From Planctomycetota bacterium (GTDB lineage Bacteria; Planctomycetota; UBA1135; UBA2386), in assembly GCA_020638655.1 (NCBI GenBank), contig JACKIC010000003.1:62001-126000 (forward strand): DNA of 64,000 nt, read 5' to 3'. Below the pieces are notes generated by a model that had not been told where the DNA came from, did not search any database, and saw only the letters and a list, made by a program, of their open reading frames with translations. This document shows positions 8,918 through 17,875 of the stretch, one piece after another. The position numbers and the translations under genes were made by a program. Position 1 is the stretch's first letter. The number at the start of each line of letters is the position of its first letter.

Positions 8918-10150
8918 ATGAACCACCGATCTGCGCGCGGCCGGATGGTCGTGAATCTGGCGCTGGCGGCGCTCTGGTGCGGCGCGTGTTCGCGCGACGA
9001 GGCCGCTGCGCCGGCTGTGTCCGCGCCGGAGGTCGTGCCGACCCCGGCGCCCGAGGTCGTCACCGAGCCGCCGCCTCCGCCGCCGCAGCAAGACCCTGCG
9101 CCGCCCGCTCCGGTCGATCCCGCCGCGGCGCGCAAGGCGAAGATGTACGCGGAGGTCGTGCTGCGTCTGCGCGGCACCGATCTGACGGCCGACCCCGACA
9201 CCAGGTCGATGGTCGACAAGGCGCTGCTCGCCAACCGCGGCACGGCGACGTTCGTCGAGATCTGTGAGGCGTTCGCACTCACCGACCGCGACGGCGAACT
9301 GCTGCAGCTCGCGATCGCGCACCCGAACGACGCGGCGGGCGCCCAGGCGATGCGGCTCGTGCTCGACCACGGCGGCCTCGCCGCCGTGACCGACGCGCTC
9401 GCCGGCGTGGACGCTGCCGCGGTCGCGGCCGCGCTCGGCAACGCCAACGACCAGCGCGTGCTGCCGCTGCTCACCGCGATCGTCACCGACCCGGCGCGCG
9501 ACGCGGGGCTGCGGCAGGCGGCCGTGCGCGCCGTCGGTCGCTTCGAGGCCGGCGCGATGTCGCTGCTGTCGTTGTGCGAAGGCCAGACGATGCCCGCCGA
9601 CACCCGCGGCGTCGCGGTCGCCGTGCTCAACAGCGCGCCGTGGGACACCGTTCGCGCCGAGGTGCGCCGCCTGCTGCCGCCGCCTTCGGCCGCTGACAAA
9701 CAGCTGCCGCCGATCCCCGAGCTCGCCCAGCTGTCGGGCGACGTCGCGCGCGGCGAGAAGGTGTTCGGCGCGCTGTGCATCACCTGCCATCAGGTGGGGG
9801 GCAAGGGCGTCGACTACGGGCCCGATCTGTCGGCGATCGGCGACAAGCTCGGCAAGGACGGGCTCTACCTCGCCGTGCTCTACCCCGACGCCGGCGTCGA
9901 GTTCAACTACGAGACCACGCTGCTCACGATGCGCGACGGCAACTCGGCGATCGGCATCGTCGTCAGCGACACGCCCGACGAAGTCGCGATCAAGGCGATC
10001 GGCGGCACGGTCACGAAGTATCGCACCGCCGACATCGAGAAGCGCAGCAAGCAGGCGAGCTCGTCGATGCCGAGCAACCTGCAGGCGAGCCTGCGGCAGC
10101 AGGACCTCGTCGATCTGGTCGAGTTCCTGGCGGGACTGCGCGGCAAGTGA
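8918..10150 (+). CDS. PVC-type heme-binding CxxCH lipoprotein
   Basis: 410 residues. The N terminus looks like a lipoprotein signal (LALAALWCGAC, modified Cys probably C24), followed by a proline-rich linker (about 31-68), a helical HEAT-like part (75-255) and the C-terminal heme domain. That domain carries C287-I-T-C290-H291, DYGPDLSAIG and the ending LVDLVEFLAGL typical of the PVC CxxCH family. It should carry one c-type heme and accept electrons from the propeller protein encoded 2 bp upstream, with which it normally forms one polypeptide in relatives. The lipid anchor and Pro-rich spacer look like additions made when the protein was separated. Confidence 0.85.
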   Translation: MNHRSARGRMVVNLALAALWCGACSRDEAAAPAVSAPEVVPTPAPEVVTEPPPPPPQQDPAPPAPVDPAAARKAKMYAEVVLRLRGTDLTADPDTRSMVDKALLANRGTATFVEICEAFALTDRDGELLQLAIAHPNDAAGAQAMRLVLDHGGLAAVTDALAGVDAAAVAAALGNANDQRVLPLLTAIVTDPARDAGLRQAAVRAVGRFEAGAMSLLSLCEGQTMPADTRGVAVAVLNSAPWDTVRAEVRRLLPPPSAADKQLPPIPELAQLSGDVARGEKVFGALCITCHQVGGKGVDYGPDLSAIGDKLGKDGLYLAVLYPDAGVEFNYETTLLTMRDGNSAIGIVVSDTPDEVAIKAIGGTVTKYRTADIEKRSKQASSSMPSNLQASLRQQDLVDLVEFLAGLRGK

Positions 10151-10192
10151 GGCGGCGGAGCACGGCCCGTTGCGCCGCGCTCCGCTGCCGCC
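10151..10192. terminator. candidate bidirectional terminator hairpin
   Basis: An 11-bp GC-rich stem: GGCGGCGGAGC pairs with GCTCC plus GCCGCC, with a 3-nt bulge. It sits just after the stop of the CxxCH lipoprotein gene and before the convergent LamG gene. There is no T tract, so factor-independent termination is uncertain. Confidence 0.35.
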
Positions 10193-10210
10193 GCTGGCTC
10201 TTGTGACGGC

Positions 10211-11320
10211 TCAGTTGCCGAGCACCATGCCGACCGGGTTGGTCGACATCAGGCCGCGCGGTCCGCCGAAGAACAGGCCTTGCGCATAGAACTGCACGCC
10301 GTCGAAGGCGGGCAGCGGCGGGATCGGGAACGGCAGCGAGCCGTTGCCCTGCGAGTCCAGCACCATCAGTTGCGTCACTTCGTTGCTGCACTCCCACGGG
10401 CAGCCGCCCATCGCCGGCACGAAGGTGCCGAGGTCGACCGGCAGGGCGATCGGGCCCGCGTTGTTCCGGTTCAGGCCCAGGGCCATGAAGCCGACCGTGT
10501 TGGGCACCGACGTGGTGACGTCGAGGCTGTAGAGCAGGTTGCCGATCGCCGGCGTGCTCGCGGTGCTCATCGCGGCGTCGCAGCCGATCCCGAAGTTGCT
10601 CGAGCCGGCGCTGTTGGCGTTGGCCCAGACCAGGATCTCGGCCGGCGTGGCCGCGCGCGTCAGGAAGCGGAACTCGTCGATGTCGTAGATGCTCGGCGCG
10701 GAGGTCGCGTTCTGGCGGCCGATCGTGAACGTCGGGCCCGAGATGTTCGGCAGGCCGGCGAGCGCGGTGGACGGCTCGGCGACGCCGTTGACGTAGTAGG
10801 TCGCCGTCATCGCCGTCGTGTCGACCACGAACGCGACGTGCACCCAGCCCGCGGTCGCCATCTGGTAGATGTTGGCGACCGTGCGGTAGTAGGCGGTGCC
10901 GCCGGCGTTGCCGACCGTGAGCAGGATGCTGCTGCCGCTGTAGATGCGGAACGAACCCGACACCGGGATGCCGGCGACGTAGGTGAGGCCCGGGCCTGGC
11001 GAACCGCGCAGGTTGTTGAGCCACATCGCCCACGTGTAGTCGCCCGTCACCGACGGCGCCCAGCCGGTGTCGACGACGTTGGCCTCGTACGGCGACACTG
11101 CGATGCCGCTGGTGAGCGCGTCACCGAAACGGCCGGGAACGAACGACGCGGTCGGTGCCGTCGTCAGCGTGTTGGTGATCGGACCCTCACCGGGTGCCGG
11201 CGAGTTGAAGGCGTAGTTGAGGGCCTTCTGGCCGCCGCCTTCGAACTTGTAGTAGAGGACTTCGTTCTGCGCGCAGAGCGAAGCAGCGAGACCGAGCGAG
11301 AGCAGACAGTGGATGCGCAT
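10211..11320 (-). CDS. secreted LamG-type lectin-like protein with lineage-specific C-terminal module
   Basis: 369 residues: a signal peptide (MRIHCLLSLGLAASLCAQ) and a LamG/concanavalin-like beta sandwich (about 25-235; WAMWLN, WVHVAFVVDTTAMTATYYVNG, YDIDEFRFLTRAATPAEI). The C-terminal module starts at FGIGCDA and contains LPVDLG and a TNP ending, as in several other secreted proteins of this window. The segment is likely extracellular and binding or structural. Two adjacent ATGs (11323 and 11320) follow a clear AAGGAG; the second has the better 5-nt spacing and is used here. The gene is separated by 279 bp from the divergent gene at 11600. Confidence 0.78.
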   Translation of the reverse strand: MRIHCLLSLGLAASLCAQNEVLYYKFEGGGQKALNYAFNSPAPGEGPITNTLTTAPTASFVPGRFGDALTSGIAVSPYEANVVDTGWAPSVTGDYTWAMWLNNLRGSPGPGLTYVAGIPVSGSFRIYSGSSILLTVGNAGGTAYYRTVANIYQMATAGWVHVAFVVDTTAMTATYYVNGVAEPSTALAGLPNISGPTFTIGRQNATSAPSIYDIDEFRFLTRAATPAEILVWANANSAGSSNFGIGCDAAMSTASTPAIGNLLYSLDVTTSVPNTVGFMALGLNRNNAGPIALPVDLGTFVPAMGGCPWECSNEVTQLMVLDSQGNGSLPFPIPPLPAFDGVQFYAQGLFFGGPRGLMSTNPVGMVLGN

Positions 11321-11599
11321 CATGGCTCCTTGTCGATAGGTGTGCGAAACAGGGGGAGCGGGATCGTCGGCGTGTTCACGAAGACGGTCAAGGTGGGGGC
11401 GCAGCGAGGTTCTTCGCGCGGCGCGCTCGTCGTACCGACGCTGTCCCAGTCGCGTAACGGTTGCCGGCTCCCGAAGCACTCGCGGTTCAGAGCCGGGGCG
11501 TCGATCTGCTCGAGTTCCTGGCGAGATGGTGCGCCCGGTGAGCGCCGCGGCGCGCCGTGCCATGCAGGTCGGTGGGCCATGCGATAGAGTCCCGCCGCG
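11321..11599. other. divergent intergenic region
   Basis: About 280 bp between two divergent genes. It holds the AAGGAG ribosome site of the minus-strand gene. No convincing repeat, RNA or further gene is seen; promoters for both directions presumably lie here. Confidence 0.4.
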
Positions 11600-14272
11600 A
11601 TGGAAGAGAAGCGCTGGGTCGTTGCCGGGCTGCTGTTGGCCGGTCTCCTGGGCGGGGCGTTCTGGCTCTTTTCGCGTCACGAACCGGGCGTCGTCGCACC
11701 GCCGACGAACGCGTCGTCGCAGGCACCGCAAGCGGGCGCGGAGGTCGCCACCGCGGATGCCGCGGCGACGACTGTGCCCGCGGGCAAGGAGACCGTCATC
11801 GACGAGCCAGCCCGCACCGCCGTGGCCGCGCCCGAATCCGCGCGCAAGACGGCGATCCTGCGCGGTCGTTGTGTCGATGGTGACGGCGGTCCGCTCGCTG
11901 GTTGCACGGTGCGGCTGCACGGCTGGGGCGCGAACCAAGAACGCACCGACGCGTGGCTGCTCGATCACGGCAGCGCGCCGCAGTGGGAAGACCCGGACAA
12001 GGTGGTCACGGGTGCGGACGGGCGCTTCGAACTCACGTTCTGGCCGCCGCCGCCGTTCCAGTTCTCGCTCGACGTGACGCGCGACGGCTGCGTTGCCATG
12101 AACGGGCGGTGGCTCGCGCTGGAGGAAGGTTCGACCACGGACGTCGGCGACGTGGTCATGGCGATCGGGGCGCAGGTCAGCGGGCGGGTGGTGGACACGG
12201 ACGGAGTACCGCAGGCCAAGGCCTACGTGACCATCAGGCGGATAGGTGATCCTCGTCATGGCGCGGCGTTCGGCGCGATGCAGGCGCGGTGGAGTTCGCA
12301 GGCCTTCTCCGCAGCCGACGGCTCGTTCCGAACGCATGGCTGGCTGGTGCCCGGTGACTATCAGGTCGGCGTGCAGGAGCGTTCGCTCGCCAAGGAGCTC
12401 GAGTTCGAGTTGTCCGCGCAGCGACCGGTCGAAGACCTCGTGGTCGTGGTCAAGGCGGCGAAGGAAGTACTTACGATCTCGGGCCGCGTCGTCGACGAGA
12501 CCGGGCAGCCCGTGCAGGGTGTTCGTGTGACGGTGAGCCTGCCATCGAGGGTGCACGTGTCCGGCGGCGACACGCGGCGCGATGGGACCTTCAGACTGCA
12601 GTTGCCCGAAGGTGGCGATTCTTCGCCCGTGGGGCTGGTCGTCTGGGCCACGGACTACGAAACCGACGCCGAGCCGCGCGTGGTGCCGTGGGGCAGCGAG
12701 GACGTCGAGTTTCAGATCACGCGCGGCGCGACGCTGACGGTGCGCATCGCGGATCAGGCGGGTGCCCCGGTCGAGACCTACAGCGTGCGGCTGATTCCGC
12801 GCAACCGGGGCCGCTTCAGCTCGGACGACACGAAGGTGCGCGCGCAGGGTCGCCACGACAACGGCACCGTCGCGATCGAGGGGTGCACGCGCGGCGATTG
12901 GTTGTTGATGGTCGACTTTCCCTCGGCCTCGGGCCTGGAGTCGTTGTTCGAGTCGCTGCAGCAGACCGCCAACGTCGCGCGTCGGGTTGATCTTCGCGTG
13001 GGTGCGTCGGTACAGCGGTCCTTGCGGGTGCTCGGCGCGGGCGGCGCTCCGATCGCGGGCAGCAAGGTGCAACTCTGGGAGACCTTCGGCTCGCCGATGA
13101 CCGAGAAGCGCATGGCGATGTCCCGTGAGCAGTGGCTCGGGAACCTGGGCAGCCATCGCCCCCTGGTGTTGTTCGAAGGTGTGACGGATGCCAGTGGACG
13201 CGTCTCGCTGCAGGGGCCGGCAGATCGCGGACTCGGTCTTTGCCTGCTCGGGCCGGGCCACCTGCCGCTGCAGCGGGATGGCATCCGGCTCGACGTCGCC
13301 GAAGAGTTGGTGATCGAAGTCAGCGCCGGCGCGCGGCTCGTCGGCAAGGTGACGCCGCCCGAGGTGCTGGCCGAACTGCGGCGCCTCGCGAAGATCGCCG
13401 ACGGCGAGCCGTGGTCGGCTTCGTTTCGACCGCGCCTGCGGCTGCGGGGTCAGGACAAGGGGCTCTACCCGTCGCCTGGCACCAAGGACGATGACATGAA
13501 GAGCCTGTTCCTGAACGACGACGGCAGCTTCGATGCGACCGGCCTGCCCGCGGGTGCGTGGCAGATCGAACTGACCTACTACGAGGTGATGGGCAACGTG
13601 GGAACGGGCAAGGGCATCGTCGGCGCGAGCGCGACCCTGATCGATGGTCAGACGACGACGCTGGACCTGGACCTTGCAGGTCTGCTGCCGGGAACGATCG
13701 AGGGGCTGGTGCTGCACAACGGCGAGCCGTTGGTCGACGCCGTCGTGACGCTCCAGAACGAGGGGCAGTGGATCAACCTGAAGACCGACGCCGCGGGCCG
13801 CTTCACGAACACCTGCCGCTCGGGGGAATACTCCCTGCTGGTGCAGCGACCGAGCAACGGCCGGATGATGCCGATGCTGCGCTGCGCGACGCCCGTGCAG
13901 GTCGTGCGTGGTCAGACGACGCAGCAGACGTTCGCGTGTGCGTCGGGCAAGGTGGTGTTCACCGTGCTCGATCCCGATGGCGCGCCGGTCGCCGGTGCGC
14001 CGCTGTTCTTGCGCCCGGGCAATGAGCAGCTGCCGGTGACCGACGAGCACGGCAAGGTCGAGGTCGAGGTGACCGCGGAGAACGTGACCGTGCAGACACT
14101 GCCGCAGCGGCTGATCGACAACGACGCCAGGTTCCAGTGGATGCGCGAGGCCGCCAAGGCCGGCAACCGGGATCCCCTCGCCTCGCTGTGGCTGACCGTA
14201 GGTACGCTCGCGATCGTGCAGGGCCAGGCCAACACACTCACGATCCGGCTGCCGGCCGAGTGGCGGCAGTAG
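11600..14272 (+). CDS. membrane-anchored protein with multiple carboxypeptidase-regulatory-like domains
   Basis: 890 residues. One N-terminal membrane segment (about 6-24) and an Ala/Pro/Thr linker (30-82) are followed by a series of Ig-like CarboxypepD_reg repeats. The repeat starts are recognisable as ILRGRCVDGDGGPLAGCTV, VSGRVVDTDGVPQAKAYV, ISGRVVDETGQPVQGVRV, LTVRIADQAGAPVETYSV, IEGLVLHNGEPLVDAVV and VFTVLDPDGAPVAGAPL. Each is followed by a D-G-x-F type turn. No catalytic residues are present. Such proteins are exported beta-sandwich strings thought to bind or scaffold at the cell surface. It is followed by a gene of the same architecture 101 bp downstream, probably an old tandem duplication. 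The start has no clear Shine-Dalgarno. Confidence 0.8.
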   Translation: MEEKRWVVAGLLLAGLLGGAFWLFSRHEPGVVAPPTNASSQAPQAGAEVATADAAATTVPAGKETVIDEPARTAVAAPESARKTAILRGRCVDGDGGPLAGCTVRLHGWGANQERTDAWLLDHGSAPQWEDPDKVVTGADGRFELTFWPPPPFQFSLDVTRDGCVAMNGRWLALEEGSTTDVGDVVMAIGAQVSGRVVDTDGVPQAKAYVTIRRIGDPRHGAAFGAMQARWSSQAFSAADGSFRTHGWLVPGDYQVGVQERSLAKELEFELSAQRPVEDLVVVVKAAKEVLTISGRVVDETGQPVQGVRVTVSLPSRVHVSGGDTRRDGTFRLQLPEGGDSSPVGLVVWATDYETDAEPRVVPWGSEDVEFQITRGATLTVRIADQAGAPVETYSVRLIPRNRGRFSSDDTKVRAQGRHDNGTVAIEGCTRGDWLLMVDFPSASGLESLFESLQQTANVARRVDLRVGASVQRSLRVLGAGGAPIAGSKVQLWETFGSPMTEKRMAMSREQWLGNLGSHRPLVLFEGVTDASGRVSLQGPADRGLGLCLLGPGHLPLQRDGIRLDVAEELVIEVSAGARLVGKVTPPEVLAELRRLAKIADGEPWSASFRPRLRLRGQDKGLYPSPGTKDDDMKSLFLNDDGSFDATGLPAGAWQIELTYYEVMGNVGTGKGIVGASATLIDGQTTTLDLDLAGLLPGTIEGLVLHNGEPLVDAVVTLQNEGQWINLKTDAAGRFTNTCRSGEYSLLVQRPSNGRMMPMLRCATPVQVVRGQTTQQTFACASGKVVFTVLDPDGAPVAGAPLFLRPGNEQLPVTDEHGKVEVEVTAENVTVQTLPQRLIDNDARFQWMREAAKAGNRDPLASLWLTVGTLAIVQGQANTLTIRLPAEWRQ

Positions 14273-14373
14273 CCGGCCGCGGCGGACGACCCCGCAACTT
14301 CGGGTGAACAAACACGGAACCGGCCCGCGCCGCCGCCGTTGGCCGGGCGCCCTTCCTGCCGCGCCGCTCCTCG

Positions 14374-16068
14374 ATGACCCGACCTCGCCTGCTCGCCGCC
14401 CTCGGCATCGCCCTGCTCTCGTTCGTGCTCTGGCTGCTGCTGCGCAGCGAACCGGCCCCCGAGCCGCAGCGACTGCCGGCCGAAGAGGAGGCTGCCGCGC
14501 CGACTGCCCCGCCGGTCCATGTCGAAGACAGCGTCCCGGCCGCCGTCGAGCGGCAGGCCCCGCCGACTCCGTCAGATCAGCGCGCTGCGCCTGGCCCATC
14601 GGCGCCGGTGACCGGCCTCCGCGGGGTCGTCCAGGAGGAGGGCGGCCCGAGCCTGCCCGACATCCTGGTCGAACTGCTCGACGCCCATGGCGCCACCGTG
14701 CAGGCGACGACGACCGATGCCGAAGGCAGGTTCGCGTTCGACCAGCTGGCGCCGGACGCGGCGACGATCGCGACCCGCCCCGCGCCGGCCGGTCTGCCGC
14801 GCATCGGGCACGGCATGCCGCGATCGCGCGGCCCGGGCCCCGGCGGCCCGGGCCCCGGCGGGGCAGCTTCTTCGACGATCCGCCTGTGGCGGCCGCCGTC
14901 CGGCGCGATCACCGGCATCGTCGTCGGCGACCGCGGCGAGCCCGTCGCCGGCGCGACCGTCGGCACCGATCGCCCCTACGTGTCGCTCGGCATGGTGCGC
15001 TGGAAGGTGCTCGAAGGCGAAGAGCCGCGCATGTCCGCGAGCGCGACTACCGCGGCCGACGGTCGCTTCGAGTTGCCGTTCTGCCGGCACGGTCAGCACC
15101 TGTTGCGTGCGCGACTCGGCGAACAGTCCGGCTCGGTCAAGGTCGACGCCGACGCCGCGGGCGTCGTGATCCGCCTCGGCACGCACCTTGGCGGCGCGGT
15201 GGTGCTCGCCGGCCAGCTCACGGATCGCATCACCGGCGCGCCGATCGCCGGCGCCCGGATCTGGATCCAGCGCGTGCGGCGCGCCGAGCACGGCTCGTCG
15301 GCGATCGGCGTCGCCAGGGTCGCCACCGACCTGCAGGGGCGCTACGAGGTGCAGGGCCTCGAGGCCGGCCTCTACGGGCTGCAAACGATGCCCGACGGCT
15401 ACGCGCCCGCGGCCGCAGAAGGCGAGTTCGCGGACGGCAACCACGTGCTCGACCTGACGGCGCTGCCGGCGCGCCAGGTCCGCGTGCGGGTCGTGCTGCC
15501 CGACGGTCGGCCGGTCAAGGGTGCGCAGGTGCGGGTGCGCGACGCCGCCGGCGGCACGGTGCAGGTCCCCGCACTCATGGACATGCTCGGCGACGGGGTT
15601 CGCACCGATGCCGAAGGCGTCGCCAGGTTGCGGCGCATGCCGGCCGCGGTGCTGACGCTGTCGGCGGCGTGCGCCGATTTCACCGCGGCCGGACGAATCG
15701 AGCTCGATCTGCGGCAGGGGGCGCCGGAGGAGGTCACGATCGAACTGCCGAGCGCGGTCGCCTCGTTCGCCCGCCAGCACTTCTTCAAATTGCTCGACGT
15801 GCACGGCAAGCCGGCCGTCATCGAAGGCACGGTCGTCGCGAGCGCGTTCGACGGCGAGCAGCTGCTGTCGCGCGTCGAAGGCCGCTGGCGCGACGGCAGG
15901 TTCTACCTGGGTAACGACCAGCAGTACGACTTCGCCGAGCCGATCGTCGCCGTCGGCGCGAGCGCCGGCGCCTGCCGCATCGAGATCGCTGCACCCGGCT
16001 ATCAGGTCGAGACGCTGACGCTCGAACCCGGTGCGCAGAGCCCGACCAAGGTCACGTTGCGGCGGTGA
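14374..16068 (+). CDS. second membrane-anchored carboxypeptidase-regulatory-like protein
   Basis: 564 residues with an N-terminal membrane segment (about 6-24), an acidic/proline linker (26-80) and CarboxypepD_reg-type repeats starting at LRGVVQEEGGPSLPDILV, ITGIVVGDRGEPVAGATV, LAGQLTDRITGAPIAGARI and VRVVLPDGRPVKGAQVRV. A short GPGPGGPGPGG insert sits near residue 155. The architecture matches the preceding 890-residue protein, although sequence identity is limited to repeat motifs. It is predicted to be exported and tethered by its N terminus. The function is unknown and no enzyme motif is visible. Confidence 0.78.
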   Translation: MTRPRLLAALGIALLSFVLWLLLRSEPAPEPQRLPAEEEAAAPTAPPVHVEDSVPAAVERQAPPTPSDQRAAPGPSAPVTGLRGVVQEEGGPSLPDILVELLDAHGATVQATTTDAEGRFAFDQLAPDAATIATRPAPAGLPRIGHGMPRSRGPGPGGPGPGGAASSTIRLWRPPSGAITGIVVGDRGEPVAGATVGTDRPYVSLGMVRWKVLEGEEPRMSASATTAADGRFELPFCRHGQHLLRARLGEQSGSVKVDADAAGVVIRLGTHLGGAVVLAGQLTDRITGAPIAGARIWIQRVRRAEHGSSAIGVARVATDLQGRYEVQGLEAGLYGLQTMPDGYAPAAAEGEFADGNHVLDLTALPARQVRVRVVLPDGRPVKGAQVRVRDAAGGTVQVPALMDMLGDGVRTDAEGVARLRRMPAAVLTLSAACADFTAAGRIELDLRQGAPEEVTIELPSAVASFARQHFFKLLDVHGKPAVIEGTVVASAFDGEQLLSRVEGRWRDGRFYLGNDQQYDFAEPIVAVGASAGACRIEIAAPGYQVETLTLEPGAQSPTKVTLRR

Positions 16069-16096
16069 CGCCAGGCGCGCGGCGGCGCCCGCGCCC

Positions 16097-16132
16097 GTCA
16101 GAACAGCGGCAGCCCGAACGCGTCCGACACCG
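16097..16132. repeat. 36-bp direct repeat, copy 1 (orphan gene-end fragment)
   Basis: This is identical, base for base, to 17840-17875. On the minus strand it reads VSDAFGLPLF followed by TGA, the exact 3' end of the cytochrome c peroxidase gene. Here it lies just beyond the stop of a different gene and belongs to no intact frame. Confidence 0.85.
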
Positions 16133-16141
16133 ACGCGGAAT

Positions 16142-17764
16142 TCACAGCGCGTTGAGCAGCAGTTCGAGGCCGTTGGACGTGACCACTCCGTTCGGCGTGA
16201 CGTTGCCGGGGTGGAACGACAGGCCCTGCACCTGGATCAGCACACCGGCGAGGTTCGGGTCGTTGGGAATGGTGAACGGACGGACGACCGGATTGGTCGG
16301 GCTCACGGTCGGTTCGATCGCGTCGAGCGAGCAGTATTGGAAGCACCCAGGCATGCCGATCGGGGTCAGGTCGATCGCAGGAGTCAGTCGCGAGAGGCCA
16401 TAGACGTGGGCCGCCAGGATGCTGCCGGTCCGGAGCCCTTCGAGTGAGAGATGGATCGTCTGGCCCAGGATCGGGCGGCTCGCGGAGAGCATGCCGAGTG
16501 CGGGCACGTCGGCCGCGGGCAAGAGACGCGTCGACAGCTGCGACAGATCCGTGTTGCCGGGGTTGCTGCTGCCCATGCCCGGACTCCAGCCGACCGTCCC
16601 GTCGGCAGGCGAGCAGGCGCCGTAGCGGAGCTCCATGGTGCCAGTGGCGTCGAAGTAGAACTGGAAGGTGCTCGTGAAGGGGTTGGGCCACTCCATGACC
16701 TGATCGAAGGTCACGGTTGCGGTGCCCGCGACCGGATCCGACTCGAACGTGAGCGTCCCGCCCTGTGCGGGATACAGGTACCCGGCCTTGCCTGCGATCA
16801 CCGGTCCGGAGTTGAAGAAGGAGGTCAGGTACGGATCGGTGTTGGGCACCAGATGCACGAAGCCGCGAGGCGAGAGGTACAGGGTGCTCGTCGAACCGCC
16901 CGGGTACGGGAACGACCAGCCCAATGGGCACGGGATCACCGTCGAGTTGTTGAAGCCCGACAGCGGCGGCGCCGTCGGAGGGACGATGGGAGCCGTTCCG
17001 CGCGTGACCAGGAAACCGGCGCCGGTGTTGGTGAACCGCAGGCTCTGGTTGGAGAGATCGAAGGGGTTCTGATTCTGGAGGAAGTCCTCTGCGATGGAGG
17101 CGAGTTCGGTGCCACAGCCTTGGCCGTAGCGGGTCCGGTGGGCCACGAGGGTCTGGTCGAGCGCGTAGTCGTGGTTGTCGATCGAGGCGAACACCGCGTT
17201 GGTCGACATCGCGATCTCCACACGCGCGATGCCGGCGCCGCTCTGCCAACCGACGAAGGCCGTCGGCGTTGCCGCCGAGGAGATCGCGATCGGTACCGTG
17301 CCGAGTACTGCGCCCGCAGCGTCCTTGAAGGTCGCCGTCCCCGTCACGGGCTGGATCACCAAGGCCCATACATCGACTCCCATGGCCGAGACCGGGACCG
17401 GGTAGTCGATGCGGATCGTCCCGCCAGTCTGGAACGCCCTGCCGATCGAATTGCCGCTCGGACCGTAGCCAGGCGGGAACCAGGCGAGCCCGCCGCTGGT
17501 CACCAGGTACCGGGCGCCGAACTCCACGAGGCCAGGCCCCTGCCACCCGGAGAACGACCCCAACACGGACTCGTAGTCGAGCGTGAGTCCGTTGTAGCTG
17601 GTGATCGCGGTTCCCGTGACGAACCCTTCGAAGCCCTCGTGGGTCGAGTTGGGACCCAGGATGCCGAGCAGCGTTGCGCGGTCCGGAATGCTCTGGGCGA
17701 GCAGGGGCGCGGACGCGAGCGCGGCGACCGCCACGGCGAGGGTGGAGTGGACAATGCGATTCAT
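16142..17764 (-). CDS. secreted protein with lineage-specific C-terminal module
   Basis: 540 residues: a signal peptide (MNRIVHSTLAVAVAALASAPLLAQ), then a beta-rich N-terminal part whose GFVTGTAITSYNGLTLDYES start resembles PEP-CTERM-associated or lectin-like extracellular domains. Its centre carries CGTELASIAEDFLQ and FYFDATGTMELRYGACSP. The C terminus carries the shared module (SRPILGQTIHLSL, VYGLSRL, IGMPGCFQY, ending in VTSNGLELLLNAL). No enzyme signature is recognised. A GTG at 17782 would add six residues; the ATG at 17764 starts the signal peptide cleanly. The gene is bracketed by two copies of a 36-bp repeat. Confidence 0.7.
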   Translation of the reverse strand: MNRIVHSTLAVAVAALASAPLLAQSIPDRATLLGILGPNSTHEGFEGFVTGTAITSYNGLTLDYESVLGSFSGWQGPGLVEFGARYLVTSGGLAWFPPGYGPSGNSIGRAFQTGGTIRIDYPVPVSAMGVDVWALVIQPVTGTATFKDAAGAVLGTVPIAISSAATPTAFVGWQSGAGIARVEIAMSTNAVFASIDNHDYALDQTLVAHRTRYGQGCGTELASIAEDFLQNQNPFDLSNQSLRFTNTGAGFLVTRGTAPIVPPTAPPLSGFNNSTVIPCPLGWSFPYPGGSTSTLYLSPRGFVHLVPNTDPYLTSFFNSGPVIAGKAGYLYPAQGGTLTFESDPVAGTATVTFDQVMEWPNPFTSTFQFYFDATGTMELRYGACSPADGTVGWSPGMGSSNPGNTDLSQLSTRLLPAADVPALGMLSASRPILGQTIHLSLEGLRTGSILAAHVYGLSRLTPAIDLTPIGMPGCFQYCSLDAIEPTVSPTNPVVRPFTIPNDPNLAGVLIQVQGLSFHPGNVTPNGVVTSNGLELLLNAL

Positions 17765-17839
17765 GATGGCTTGGTGTCGCACTAGCCCACGGAAGTTGGC
17801 CAGTCACCTCGGATCGACATCCGGTGCCGGCGGCCCGCG

Positions 17840-17875
17840 GTCAGAACAGCGGCAGCCCGAACGCGTCCGACACCG
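17840..17875. repeat. 36-bp direct repeat, copy 2 (3' end of cytochrome c peroxidase gene)
   Basis: Identical to 16097-16132. It contains the last ten codons and the stop of the peroxidase gene on the minus strand. Confidence 0.85.

Noticed and set aside
11324..14599. Extension of the LamG gene upstream to a start near 14599 on the minus strand
   Set aside because: The extension is antisense to the 890-residue repeat protein, has no family similarity and precedes a good signal peptide with AAGGAG.
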